DNA from: ZC4RG30 sp046047615
GTDB taxonomy: Bacteria; Pseudomonadota; Gammaproteobacteria; Steroidobacterales; Steroidobacteraceae
Reading direction: 5' to 3'
Assembly (NCBI GenBank): GCA_046047615.1
Contig: JBJOHO010000020.1
Span: 1 to 64,000 of the forward strand
DNA length: 64,000 nucleotides
Shown: positions 8,435 to 17,203 of the stretch, one piece after another
Layout: each line of letters begins with the position of its first letter
Numbering within the stretch: position 1 is the first letter of the stretch
The notes under the pieces: generated by a model
What the model was told of the DNA's origin: nothing
The model's database searches: none
What the model saw: only the letters and a program-made list of their open reading frames with translations
Position numbers and translations under genes: made by a program

Positions 8435-8989
8435 ATGCACAGTTCCCTGCCCCTGCGCCCGGGCCGCCTGCCGGCCCCCTTCGACTTCCGCGGCTGGATC
8501 GACGCCAACCGCCACCTGCTCAAGCCGCCGGTGGGCAACAAGCTGGTGTTCCGCGACAGCGAGTTCATCATCATGGTGGTCGGCGGGCCGAACGCCCGCA
8601 GCGACTTCCACGTGGACCCGGGCGAGGAGTTCTTCTACCAACTCGAGGGCGACATGCTGCTGCGCACGGTGCAGGACGGCCATCTGGTCGATGTGCCGAT
8701 CCGCCAGGGAGAAATCTTCCTGCTGCCGCCGATGGTGCCGCATTCGCCGCAGCGCTTTCCGGACACGGTGGGCCTGGTGATCGAACGGCAGCGCCGGCCG
8801 GGCGAGCAGGATGCGCTGCAGTGGTATTGCGACCACTGCGAGGCGCTGCTGTTCGAGCGCGTGTTCGAGCTCAGGAACATCGAGACGCAGTTTCCGCCCG
8901 TGTTCGCGGAGTTCTACGGCAGCGTGGCGCACCGGACCTGCGCCCGCTGCGGCACGGTCGCGCCGGTGCCGGCGCCGCGCACGGCGTGA
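8435..8989 (+). CDS. nbaC: 3-hydroxyanthranilate 3,4-dioxygenase
   Basis: This cupin dioxygenase opens the ring of 3-hydroxyanthranilate; the product closes spontaneously to quinolinate, the NAD precursor. The 184 residues include the Fe(II) site DFHVDPGEEFFYQ with its His and Glu, then RQGEIFLLPPMVPHSPQR with the third ligand His. The C-terminal rubredoxin-like Cys pairs of the bacterial and yeast type are present as YCDHCE and CARCGT. It is the first gene of a four-gene kynurenine operon. The start codon sits directly after a -10-like TAGAAT, suggesting leaderless translation. The stop codon overlaps the GTG of the next gene. Confidence 0.96.
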   Translation: MHSSLPLRPGRLPAPFDFRGWIDANRHLLKPPVGNKLVFRDSEFIIMVVGGPNARSDFHVDPGEEFFYQLEGDMLLRTVQDGHLVDVPIRQGEIFLLPPMVPHSPQRFPDTVGLVIERQRRPGEQDALQWYCDHCEALLFERVFELRNIETQFPPVFAEFYGSVAHRTCARCGTVAPVPAPRTA

Positions 8990-9822
8990 ACGGCACCGCA
9001 ATACCGTTACAGCGCTGGCAGGCGGATTTCGCCGCCGCGGTCAGTCTCGCCATCGAACTGGATTTCGAGGGTCCGCAGCCCTGCCACTTTGGTGCGCCGC
9101 GGGCGCGCAGCGCGCCCTTGGTGGTGGGCGACTTCAGCGGCGAGGTCGCGCAGGGAGCCAGTTGCAACTGCCGGCAGATCACGTTGGTGCCGCACTGCAA
9201 CGGCACGCACACCGAGGGCGTCGGCCATCTGGTCGCGGGGCCGACATTGCCACTGCACCGCGTGGTGCCGGCCGGGCCGATGCCCGCACTGCTGCTGAGC
9301 GTGACGCCCGTGCAGGTGCCCGCTGCCGCGCGCCGCACGGCCTGTGGCGACGACACGGACCCGCCGCCGCGACCTGGCGACCGTCTGGTCACCAGCGCGC
9401 TGCTGCGGGCGGCCTGGCCGCGAACGCTGGCCGTGGCGCCGCTGGCGCTCATCCTGCGCACGCTGCCCAACGACGAGGCCCGTCGCCGCCGCGACCACAG
9501 TGGCGGCAACCCGCCCTATCTGTCGCGCCAGGCGGTGCAGTGGCTGGTGGAACGCGGCATCGAGCACCTGGTGCTGGACCTGCCGTCGCTGGACCGCAGC
9601 GACGACGCGGGCCGGCTCACCGGACACCGGCTGTTCTTCGGGCTGCCACCCGGCGCCACACAGGCCACGCTGGCCACGCGTCCGGCGGCAACCATTACCG
9701 AGTTCGCCTTCATCCCGCCGGAAGTGGCCGATGGCCCCTGCGCGCTGCAGTTGCAGCTGCCCGCCTTCACGGGCGACGCCGTCCCTTCCAGGCCCCTGCT
9801 GCTGCCCTTGAGGGAGGCCTGA
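8986..9822 (+). CDS. Cyclase-family metal hydrolase, candidate kynurenine formamidase
   Basis: The gene starts at a GTG that overlaps the stop codon of the dioxygenase gene (GTGA), giving 278 residues. It has the cyclase/KynB metal motif, here HCNGTHTEGVGHL: two of the usual Zn-binding His are present, while the usual Asp of HxGTHxD is Glu. Later PYLSRQAVQWLVERGIEHLVLDLPSLDR is the family's second conserved block. Its place among kynU, kmo and the dioxygenase argues that it hydrolyses N-formylkynurenine to kynurenine and formate. It is longer and more divergent than typical KynB (about 210 residues), so a related hydrolase step is possible. Confidence 0.8.
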   Translation: MNGTAIPLQRWQADFAAAVSLAIELDFEGPQPCHFGAPRARSAPLVVGDFSGEVAQGASCNCRQITLVPHCNGTHTEGVGHLVAGPTLPLHRVVPAGPMPALLLSVTPVQVPAAARRTACGDDTDPPPRPGDRLVTSALLRAAWPRTLAVAPLALILRTLPNDEARRRRDHSGGNPPYLSRQAVQWLVERGIEHLVLDLPSLDRSDDAGRLTGHRLFFGLPPGATQATLATRPAATITEFAFIPPEVADGPCALQLQLPAFTGDAVPSRPLLLPLREA

Positions 9823-9823
9823 G

Positions 9824-11143
9824 ATGTCACGGGCACCGGTAGCGGAATCGTGGCTGCGTGCCGTGCGTGAAGCGACGGCGGCCGATGCCGCGGACCCGCT
9901 GGCGTCGCTGCGCAAGCGCTTCGAGATGCCCTTCGGCGACAACGGCGTCGAGCGCGTGTACCTCTGCGGCCACTCGCTGGGCCTGCTGCCGCGCGACGCC
10001 CGCCGGCTGATCGCCGAAGAGCTGGACGACTGGGCACGCCTGGGCGTCGAAGGTCACCACCGCGCCAGGCGGCCGTGGATCGACTACGCGGAACTGCTGC
10101 GCGACGACCTTGCCCTGCTGGCCGGCGCACGGCCTGCGGAGGTCGTGGCGATGAACTCGCTGACCGTGAACCTGCACCTGCTGATGGCGAGCTTCTACCG
10201 CCCTGAGGGTCGGCGCCGGCTGATCGTCATCGAATCCGGAGCCTTCTCCTCGGACCGGCATGCCGTCGTCTCGCAACTGCAGTGGCACGGGCTGACCGAA
10301 GCCGACGCCCTGCTCGAAGTCGCCCCGGCGGCGGGCGAGGACCTCATCGACCTCGCACAGCTCGAGGCCGTGCTGCGCGAGCGCAGTGACGAGGTCGCCC
10401 TGGTGCTGTGGCCGGGCGTGCAATACCGCACCGGCCAGGCCTTCGACCTGGCGCGCGTGGCGCAGGCCGCCCATGCGGCCGGGGCCTGCTGCGGCTTCGA
10501 CCTGGCACACGCGATGGGCAACACCCCGCTGTCGCTGCATGACGCAGGCGCGGACTTTGCCGTCTGGTGCGGCTACAAGTACCTCAACGGCGGCCCGGGT
10601 GCGCTGGCAGGCGCTTTCGTGCATGCGCACCACGATCGCGCCGCCCTGCCCCGCCTCGCCGGCTGGTGGGGCCATGACCCGGATACGCGCTTCCGCATGG
10701 AGCCGGGATTCGTGCCTGCGCCGGGCGCGGCGGGCTGGCAACTGAGCAACCCGCCGATCCTGGCTGCCGCGCCGCTGCTGGCGTCGCTGGCACTGTTCCG
10801 CGAGGCGGGCCTGGCGAACCTGCAGGCCAAGGCCCAGAGCCTGGGCACCATGCTGGAGCGCGGGCTGCAGGCGCTGTCCACGGACCTCGAGATCGTCACG
10901 CCGCTGGCGCCGGGGTCGCGGGGCTGCCAGCTGTCAGTGCGCGTGCGCGCAGGCCGCGAGGCCGGGCGGCGCCTGTTTGCGGCGCTGGAGGCGCAGGGCA
11001 TCGTGGCCGACTGGCGTGAGCCGGACATCCTGCGCTTCGCGGCAGTGCCGCTCTACAACACGCACGGCGACGTGGCCCTGCTGCTGCGGGCCCTGGGCGA
11101 CAGCCTGGCCTCGGCAGCAGCCGCTGCCGGATCCGGCACATGA
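9824..11143 (+). CDS. kynU: Kynureninase
   Basis: This PLP enzyme cleaves 3-hydroxykynurenine (or kynurenine) to 3-hydroxyanthranilate (or anthranilate) and alanine. The 439-residue protein shows YLCGHSLGLLPRDARR near the N-terminus, EVVAMNSLTVNLHLLM, the PLP-binding GFDLAHAMGN, and the Schiff-base lysine in WCGYKYLNGGPG. A good ribosome site, GGGAGG, precedes the ATG, and the previous stop lies only one base away. The last four bases (ATGA) overlap the start of kmo, which indicates translational coupling. Confidence 0.97.
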   Translation: MSRAPVAESWLRAVREATAADAADPLASLRKRFEMPFGDNGVERVYLCGHSLGLLPRDARRLIAEELDDWARLGVEGHHRARRPWIDYAELLRDDLALLAGARPAEVVAMNSLTVNLHLLMASFYRPEGRRRLIVIESGAFSSDRHAVVSQLQWHGLTEADALLEVAPAAGEDLIDLAQLEAVLRERSDEVALVLWPGVQYRTGQAFDLARVAQAAHAAGACCGFDLAHAMGNTPLSLHDAGADFAVWCGYKYLNGGPGALAGAFVHAHHDRAALPRLAGWWGHDPDTRFRMEPGFVPAPGAAGWQLSNPPILAAAPLLASLALFREAGLANLQAKAQSLGTMLERGLQALSTDLEIVTPLAPGSRGCQLSVRVRAGREAGRRLFAALEAQGIVADWREPDILRFAAVPLYNTHGDVALLLRALGDSLASAAAAAGSGT

Positions 11144-12507
11144 ACGCCGGCTTCGCCGTCATCGGCGGTGGCCCCGCCGGCCTGATGATGGCGCTGCTGC
11201 TGGCGCGGCGCGGCCACCGGGTGACGGTGCACGAGCGGCGCGCCGATCCGCGTCGCGTGGCGGCCGAGGCCGGCCGCTCGATCAACCTGGCGCTGGCGGC
11301 ACGCGGATTGCGGGCGCTGGAGTGCGCGGGCGTGCTGCCACGGCTCGCGGGCCTGCTGGTGCCGATGCGCGGCCGGCAATTGCATGGCATGGACGGCAGC
11401 GGGCCGTTCCTGCCCTACGGGCAGCGACCTGAGGAACACATCCACGCGGTGTCGCGCGCGGAGCTGACACGGCGGCTCACCGAACTGGCCGGCGAAATGC
11501 CCGGCATCACGCTGCACTTCGGCCAGCGTTGCACGGGCCTGGATGCGCAGGGGCGGCCGCTGCTGCATGACGAGGTCCTTGGCACGACCACGGTGCTGCA
11601 GGCGGCACGCGTGATCGGCGCCGAAGGGGCAGGCTCGCCATTGCGCCACGCCCTCGCGGCGCGCGGTGTGCTGCGCTGGCATGAGGCGCCGCTGGCCGAC
11701 GACTACAAGGAACTGCACATCGCCCCCGCACAGGCGCAGGGCATGGTGCGCGAGGCGCTGCACATCTGGCCGCGCGGCCGGCACATGCTCATCGCGCTGC
11801 CCAATGCGGATGGCAGCTTCACCGCGACGCTGTTCATGCTGCGTGAGGGCGCCGACAGCTTCGCCAGCCTGCCGGACGCAGCCGCGGCGCGGGCCTTCTT
11901 TGAACGCGAATTCCCGGATGCGCTGGCACGTCTGCCGGACTTCGACGCGCAGTTCACCGCGCACCCGCAGGGACGGCTGGGCACGGTCTACACGGACCGC
12001 TGGCACGACGGTGAACGGCTGGTGCTGCTGGGCGATGCGGCGCACGCCATCGTGCCCTTCCACGGCCAAGGCATGAACTGCGCCTTCGAGGACTGCATCG
12101 TGCTCGACGAACTGCTGGCGGCAGATCCGGCGGGCGATGCTTTTGCACGCTTCAGCGCGCTGCGCAAGCCGGACGCCGACGCCATCGCGCAGATGGCGCT
12201 GGAAAACCACGCGGAGATGAGCGACACGGTGCGCGATCCGCGCTTCCAGCGGCAGAAGGCCGTGGCGCTGGCGCTCGAGCGGCGTTTCCCGGCGCTGTTC
12301 GTGCCGCGCTATACGATGGTGATGTTCCGCCCGGAGATCCGCTACAGCGAAGCGCTGGACCGCGGCCGTGTGCAGCAGGAAATCCTCGACCGGCTGTTGC
12401 CCGCCGGTGCGCCGCTGCCCGGGGACCGCGACGGCGAGCCGGACATCGACTGGAGCGCTGCCGCGACGCTGGTCAGGGAACGGCTGGCGCCACCCGGCGC
12501 AGCGTGA
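11140..12507 (+). CDS. kmo: Kynurenine 3-monooxygenase
   Basis: This FAD- and NADPH-dependent hydroxylase converts kynurenine to 3-hydroxykynurenine. The 455 residues start with the FAD-binding Rossmann motif AVIGGGPAGLMMALLLARRG, followed by GRSINLALAARGLRAL, which is diagnostic for Kmo. The second FAD motif is GDAAHAIVPFHGQGMNCAFEDC. It is the last gene of the operon, so the order of enzymes is dioxygenase, formamidase candidate, kynureninase and monooxygenase: the whole path from formylkynurenine to quinolinate. The 3' end overlaps convergent folA by 35 bases, with no terminator seen. Confidence 0.97.
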   Translation: MNAGFAVIGGGPAGLMMALLLARRGHRVTVHERRADPRRVAAEAGRSINLALAARGLRALECAGVLPRLAGLLVPMRGRQLHGMDGSGPFLPYGQRPEEHIHAVSRAELTRRLTELAGEMPGITLHFGQRCTGLDAQGRPLLHDEVLGTTTVLQAARVIGAEGAGSPLRHALAARGVLRWHEAPLADDYKELHIAPAQAQGMVREALHIWPRGRHMLIALPNADGSFTATLFMLREGADSFASLPDAAAARAFFEREFPDALARLPDFDAQFTAHPQGRLGTVYTDRWHDGERLVLLGDAAHAIVPFHGQGMNCAFEDCIVLDELLAADPAGDAFARFSALRKPDADAIAQMALENHAEMSDTVRDPRFQRQKAVALALERRFPALFVPRYTMVMFRPEIRYSEALDRGRVQQEILDRLLPAGAPLPGDRDGEPDIDWSAAATLVRERLAPPGAA

Positions 12508-12979
12508 CGAAGCTCATCGCGCAGGCGTTGCGCGCGTCGGCCTCGCGCCGCTCGCGCGACAGCTCCTGCCATTGGTCCGCCGGCAAGGGCGGAAAAAAAG
12601 CATCGCCGTCGGTCGTGAAGTGCAGGCGTGTCAGGTGCACGGTGGTGGTCATCGGCAAGGTCTGGGCGTAAAGCGTCGCGCCACCGATCACCATGAGTTC
12701 GGGCGCGTCAGCCACGCGCTGCAGGGCCTCGTCGAGGGTGGCCACGGCCTCGACGCCCGCAGGGGGCGTCCAGCCGCCGCGCGTCAGCACCAGGTTGCGC
12801 CGTCCCGGCAGCGGGCGGCCGATGGCCTCGAAAGTGCGGCGGCCCATCAGGACCGGCTTGCCCAGCGTGAGCGCCTTGAAGTGCGCGAGGTCTGCAGGCA
12901 GGTGCCAGGGCATGCCGTTGTCACGGCCGATCACGTCGTTCTCGGTCGCCGCCACCACCGCGGTCAGGGCGGTGGCCAT
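12473..12979 (-). CDS. folA: Dihydrofolate reductase
   Basis: The 168-residue enzyme regenerates THF from DHF with NADPH, serving thyA three genes upstream. Landmarks are VVAATENDVIGRDNGMPWHL (substrate loop, catalytic acidic residue in LPADL), KPVLMGRRTFEAIGRPLPGR (NADPH site) and MVIGGATLYAQTL. The start overlaps the kup stop codon by one base (TGATG on the minus strand), so the frame that runs much further upstream is only the out-of-frame shadow of kup. The 3' end overlaps kmo by 35 bases. Confidence 0.96.
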   Translation of the reverse strand: MATALTAVVAATENDVIGRDNGMPWHLPADLAHFKALTLGKPVLMGRRTFEAIGRPLPGRRNLVLTRGGWTPPAGVEAVATLDEALQRVADAPELMVIGGATLYAQTLPMTTTVHLTRLHFTTDGDAFFPPLPADQWQELSRERREADARNACAMSFVTLRRVAPAVP

Positions 12980-14859
12980 CAGATCTCCACCTGGGTCGCG
13001 AGCGTGATCACGCGGCGCGCCGGCATGCGGAAGAACTCCGAGGCCTGGGTGCTGCGGCGCTGCATCCAGGCAAAGAATCGGCGCCGCAGGCCGGCATAGC
13101 CCGGCCGGAACCGCGGCCGAACGAGGTGCCAGCCGACGAAGAAGGAGCAGTCGTCCACGAACAGGCGCAGGCCGCGCGTCCGCGCCTGCTTCATGGCCTC
13201 GGCGACGTCGGGCGTTTCCATGAAGCCGAAGCGTGCGTTGAGCAGGGTGACACCCGGCACCAACTCGTCGATGCGCACGCGGTCCGCGGGGTCCTGGCGC
13301 GGCGAGCGCACGAACTCCAGGTGCATGATCACCACGTGTTCGTGGATCACATGGTTGTGCTCGAGGTTGCGCAGCAACGCGGTGGGGATGTAGTTCGAGG
13401 AACTGGTGAGGAAGACAGCGGTGCCCGGCACGCGCTGCGCTTTTTCCATCAGCGGCGGCAGGCGCTCCAGGGGAACCGCCTCGGCCTGCAGCGCCTTGCG
13501 CAGGTCGATGCGGCCATTGCGCCAGATCATGAACACGACAAACAGGATCGCCGACAGCGTGATCGGCACCCAGGCGCCGTCCCAGATCTTGGCGACGTTG
13601 CCGCTGACGAACACCAGGTCGAGCAGGGCCAGCGGACCGAACACCAGCACCAGGCGCCACCGTGGCCACTGCCAGGCGGTGGCGGCCAGGATTGCGGCCA
13701 GCGTGGTCGTGATCAGCATGGTGCCGGCCACGGCGGCGCCGTAGGCCCCGGCCAGTGCTTCGGAGGAGCCGAAGCCGATGACGAAGACGGCCACGGCCAC
13801 CATCAGCACGGTGTTGACGACGGGCACGTAGATCTGCCCGGCCTCCGTTTCGGACGTCTGCAGCACGCGCATGCGCGGCAGGAAATCGAGCTGCACGGCC
13901 TGGCGCGTCATGCTGAAGGCGCTGGTGATGACCGCCTGGGAGGCGATCACGGTGGCACAGGTGGCGAGGATGACCAAGGCAGGCAGCCAGGCTTCGGGCA
14001 CCAACTGGAACAGCAGCTTCTGCGGCGGCCCCGGGTTGGCCAGCAGGTGGGCACCTTGGCCAAAGTAGTTGAGCAGCAGCGCCGGCCAGACGATGCCCAG
14101 CCAGGCCACGCGCACGGGGATGCGGCCGAAGTGGCCCATGTCGGCGTAGAGGCCTTCGCCGCCGGTCAGCGCCAGGAACATGGCGCCGACGATGGCCAGC
14201 GCCACGAAGGGGTGCGTGGCCAGCAGTTCGACGGCCCAGACCGGGTTGACGGCGACCAGCACCTGCGGATGCTCGCGCAGGGCCATGAGGCCCGTCACGG
14301 CCAGCGTGGTGAACCACAGCAGCATGACCGGGCCGAACAGGCTGCCGACCCGTGCCGTGCCATAACGCTGGATGGAAAACAGCAGCACCAGCACCACCAG
14401 CGTGACCGGCACCACGGACTGCTCCATCGCCGGGTCCAGCAGTGCCAGGCCCTCGACGGCACTGAGCACGGAGATGGCCGGGGTGATCAGCGCGTCGCAG
14501 TAGTACAGCGCCGCGCCCAGCACGGCCAGCACGATGATGGTCTTGCGCAGCCGCCCGGCGATGCTGGACTGCCGTTGCACCAGCGCGAACAGCGACAGGA
14601 TGCCGCCCTCGCCCTGGTTGTCGGCACGCAGCATGAGCGTGATGTACTTGCCCGTGATGACCACGAGCAGGCTCCAGAACACCAGCGACAGCACGCCCAG
14701 CACCACGGCAGGGTCGTGCACGCCGGGCGAGGCGACGTCCACCGCCGTGCTGAAGGCGTACAGCGGACTGGTGCCGATGTCGCCGTAGACAATGCCCAAG
14801 GCCCCCAAGGTGGCGGCGCCGGAAAACCGTGCGCCGCCCTCGCCCATCGTGCTGCTCAT
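12979..14859 (-). CDS. kup: Kup-family low-affinity potassium/proton symporter
   Basis: The 626-residue membrane protein takes up K+ with H+. It has the family signature GIVYGDIGTSPLYAFSTA near the N-terminus, about twelve hydrophobic segments through residue 440, and a cytosolic C-terminal region with VFLTSSSNYIPTALLRNLEHN and DCSFFVGWHLVRP. The start at 14859 was chosen because it gives the usual short N-terminus and has AAGGGC upstream; the open frame continues a further 77 codons as a shadow of the SET gene. It lies 17 bases after the SET gene and overlaps folA by one base, inside one leftward gene run. Confidence 0.95.
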   Translation of the reverse strand: MSSTMGEGGARFSGAATLGALGIVYGDIGTSPLYAFSTAVDVASPGVHDPAVVLGVLSLVFWSLLVVITGKYITLMLRADNQGEGGILSLFALVQRQSSIAGRLRKTIIVLAVLGAALYYCDALITPAISVLSAVEGLALLDPAMEQSVVPVTLVVLVLLFSIQRYGTARVGSLFGPVMLLWFTTLAVTGLMALREHPQVLVAVNPVWAVELLATHPFVALAIVGAMFLALTGGEGLYADMGHFGRIPVRVAWLGIVWPALLLNYFGQGAHLLANPGPPQKLLFQLVPEAWLPALVILATCATVIASQAVITSAFSMTRQAVQLDFLPRMRVLQTSETEAGQIYVPVVNTVLMVAVAVFVIGFGSSEALAGAYGAAVAGTMLITTTLAAILAATAWQWPRWRLVLVFGPLALLDLVFVSGNVAKIWDGAWVPITLSAILFVVFMIWRNGRIDLRKALQAEAVPLERLPPLMEKAQRVPGTAVFLTSSSNYIPTALLRNLEHNHVIHEHVVIMHLEFVRSPRQDPADRVRIDELVPGVTLLNARFGFMETPDVAEAMKQARTRGLRLFVDDCSFFVGWHLVRPRFRPGYAGLRRRFFAWMQRRSTQASEFFRMPARRVITLATQVEI

Positions 14860-14876
14860 GCCCTTGCCGCGCCGGC

Positions 14877-15560
14877 TCAACGCCGGGCGGTCTTCCCCGC
14901 GGTCTTGCGCGCGGACTTCTTCTTGGCGGCCTTCCTGGCAACCTTCTTCCCGGCAACCGTCTTCTTCGCGGCCTTCTTCGCCAGCTTCTTGCCGCGCTTC
15001 AGCGCCGTGCCCTTGGACTTGGCGGCCGCGCTGCGCTTCTTCTTGCGCGGCTTGGGACGCTTGGGCGGCCACAGCATGGTGCCGCGGCACTTGGGCGAGC
15101 CGCAGCGGCAGGCGTAGATCTCGTCGACGTTCGGCGGGTCGCTCTTGTCGCGGCCGATCTGGTAGTCGTAGCCGAGCTCCTCGCCCTTCTTGATGTCGCG
15201 GGCCGCGTCGATGAACACGCGCTTGGCCTCGACCGTGGAGGTGCAGTTCTCGTCGCAGGAGTGGTTGATGTACTTGGCGTCGTTGCCGCCCACGCCACCG
15301 TCGATCACCGTCTTCTTGTCGACGATGAACAGGAAGGTGTGGTTGTCGTTGACGTCGAAGCCTTCGTAGCGCTTGTCGGCCTGGTCCCAGGTGATGCGGT
15401 CACCGACGTACTCGGCGATGCGCGTGCCCTTGGGGATCGCCTTGCGGGCGAAGCAGCCGCTGCCATGCACCTTCGACTTGCGCACGACGTACCAGGGATT
15501 GGGCAGCGTCGGATCCGGCGCCGGCTTGGTGGGTTCTTCCTTCTTGCGTGCCTTGGCCAT
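14877..15560 (-). CDS. SET-domain protein lysine methyltransferase with histone-H1-like tail
   Basis: The 227-residue protein has a complete SET domain at about residues 22-135: VHGSGCFARKAIPKGTRIAEY, the SAM/pseudoknot motif YINHSCDENC and GEELGYDY. A post-SET zinc motif follows at 150-160 (ACRCGSPKCRG). Residues 164-227 form a tail made almost only of Lys, Ala, Arg, Ser and Thr, with repeated KKAAKK-like units as in histone H1 or AlgP-type proteins. The fold transfers methyl groups from SAM to protein lysines; the tail should bind DNA or be a substrate itself (inference). It lies between thyA (one base apart) and kup. Such SET proteins are rare in bacteria and often of eukaryotic-like origin. 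Confidence 0.9.
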   Translation of the reverse strand: MAKARKKEEPTKPAPDPTLPNPWYVVRKSKVHGSGCFARKAIPKGTRIAEYVGDRITWDQADKRYEGFDVNDNHTFLFIVDKKTVIDGGVGGNDAKYINHSCDENCTSTVEAKRVFIDAARDIKKGEELGYDYQIGRDKSDPPNVDEIYACRCGSPKCRGTMLWPPKRPKPRKKKRSAAAKSKGTALKRGKKLAKKAAKKTVAGKKVARKAAKKKSARKTAGKTARR

Positions 15561-15561
15561 G

Positions 15562-16356
15562 TCAGACCGCCACCGGCGCCTTGATGGCCGGGTGATGCTG
15601 GTAGTTCATGAACTCGAAGTCCTCCGCGTGGTAGTCGAACAGGCTGGGCGGCCGGCGCCGGATCTGCAATCGCGGCAACGGATAGGGTTGGCGGGCGAGC
15701 TGCAGCCCGGCCTGCGCGAGGTGGTTGAGGTAGAGGTGGCAGTCGCCGCCGCTCCAGACGAACTCGCCGGGCAGCAGGTCGCACTGCTGCGCCACCATGT
15801 GGGTGAGCAGCGCGTAGGACGCGATGTTGAACGGCAGGCCAAGGAACAGGTCTGCGCTGCGCTGATAGAGCTGGCAGGACAGGTGCCCCGCGGCAACGTG
15901 GAACTGGAACAGCACGTGGCAGGGCTGCAACGCCATCTGCTCGAGCTCGCCCACGTTCCAGGCACTGACCAGCAGGCGGCGCGAGTCCGGATCGCGGCGG
16001 ATCGTGTCGACCAGCTGCTGCATCTGGTCGATGACGCGGCCATCGGCACAGCGCCAGGCGCGCCACTGGCGGCCGTAGACCGGACCGAGCTCGCCGTCGG
16101 CATCGGCCCACTCATCCCAGAGGGTCACGTTGTGCTCGCGCAGATAGCGCGTATTGGTCTCGCCGCGCAGGAACCACAGCAGCTCATGCACCAGCGACGG
16201 GATGTGCACGCGCTTGGTGGTGACCAGCGGGAACCCGGCGCGCAGGTCGAAGCGCAGCTGCCGCCCGAACACCGACAGCGTGCCGGTGCCGGTGCGGTCC
16301 GCCTTGCGCAGGCCGCCCTCCTTCACCTCACGCAGCAGGGCCAGGTACGCGTCCAT
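15562..16356 (-). CDS. thyA: Thymidylate synthase
   Basis: The 264 residues equal the length of the E. coli enzyme, which makes dTMP from dUMP and 5,10-methylene-THF and produces DHF. The start (MDAYLALLREVKEGG) overlaps the lgt stop by one base. Visible signatures are the phosphate-binding RTGTGTLSVFGRQLRFDL, WDEWADADGELGPVYGRQW, the nucleophile Cys in MALQPCHVLFQF, and QRSADLFLGLPFNIASYALL. The folA gene in the same leftward run recycles the DHF. The lgt-thyA pair is a common arrangement in Proteobacteria. Confidence 0.98.
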   Translation of the reverse strand: MDAYLALLREVKEGGLRKADRTGTGTLSVFGRQLRFDLRAGFPLVTTKRVHIPSLVHELLWFLRGETNTRYLREHNVTLWDEWADADGELGPVYGRQWRAWRCADGRVIDQMQQLVDTIRRDPDSRRLLVSAWNVGELEQMALQPCHVLFQFHVAAGHLSCQLYQRSADLFLGLPFNIASYALLTHMVAQQCDLLPGEFVWSGGDCHLYLNHLAQAGLQLARQPYPLPRLQIRRRPPSLFDYHAEDFEFMNYQHHPAIKAPVAV

Positions 16357-17171
16357 CAGGCCGCGCGCAGGTTGCCCGTGGGGACCGGCGCGCTGTGGCC
16401 GCGCCACAGCAGCCACAGGCCGGCGAGCACCATCGGCAGCGTGAGCAGCATGCCCTGCGTGACCCAGCCACCGGCCAGGTAGCCGATGTGCGCATCCGGC
16501 AGGCGCACGAATTCCACCGCGATGCGGCCGGCGCCGTACCACACCAGGCCCAGGCCGAGCACCATGCCGCGGGCACGGGGCCGCGCGGAGTACCACCACA
16601 GCAGCAGGAACAGGCCCAGGCCCTCAAGCAGGCCTTCGTAGAGCTGCGAGGCGTGGCGCACCACCGTCTCACCCGTGTAGGGGTCTGTCAGGCGCACGCC
16701 CCAGGGCAGCGTGGTCGGCGCGCCCCACAACTCGCCGTTGATGAAGTTGCCGAAGCGGCCGGCGAGGATGCCCAGGCCCGGCAGCACGGCGGTGAAGTCC
16801 ATGACATCGAGGAAGTGCCGCTTGCGCTGGCGCGAGAACCAGGCCAGCGCCAGGAACACGCCCAGCAGCGCGCCGTGGAAGGACATGCCCCCGCCCTGCA
16901 CGCGCAGCGGGTACCAGGGGTCGACGCGCCAGAAGTCCATGCCGTAGAACAGCACGTAGCCGATGCGGCCACCGGCGATGACGCCGACCATGGCCCAGAA
17001 CACCAGGTCATCGACCTCGGTCGGCGTCCAGGTGCTCTGCGGCAAGGCAGCGCGGCGACGGGCCAGCCACCAGGCGATGCCGAAGCCGATGACGTACATG
17101 ATCCCGTACCAGTGGACCTTGAGCGGACCGAGCTGGAGGGCGACGGGGTCGATCTGCGGGTAATCGATCAT
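16356..17171 (-). CDS. lgt: Prolipoprotein diacylglyceryl transferase
   Basis: This inner-membrane enzyme attaches diacylglycerol to the lipobox Cys of prolipoproteins, the first lipoprotein maturation step; at least six lipoproteins are encoded in this window. The 271-residue protein has several transmembrane helices, the family motif RFGNFINGELWG, and HWYGIMYVIGFGIAWWLARRR with the conserved His-Trp-Tyr. The ATG at 17171 lies 32 bases after rlmI and overlaps thyA by one base. Confidence 0.97.
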   Translation of the reverse strand: MIDYPQIDPVALQLGPLKVHWYGIMYVIGFGIAWWLARRRAALPQSTWTPTEVDDLVFWAMVGVIAGGRIGYVLFYGMDFWRVDPWYPLRVQGGGMSFHGALLGVFLALAWFSRQRKRHFLDVMDFTAVLPGLGILAGRFGNFINGELWGAPTTLPWGVRLTDPYTGETVVRHASQLYEGLLEGLGLFLLLWWYSARPRARGMVLGLGLVWYGAGRIAVEFVRLPDAHIGYLAGGWVTQGMLLTLPMVLAGLWLLWRGHSAPVPTGNLRAA

Positions 17172-17203
17172 GGCGCGATGATAGCCGTTGCCGGTGCAGC
17201 CGA

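Noticed and set aside
12473..14956. Single 827-residue frame that includes DHFR at its end
   Set aside because: Only the last 168 residues are DHFR; the rest is the shadow frame of kup. DHFR has its own ATG at 12979 overlapping the kup stop.
14877..15086. Lys/Ala-rich coding region as a separate histone-like gene
   Set aside because: It is in frame with the SET domain, with no stop or plausible start between them, so it is the C-terminal tail of one protein.
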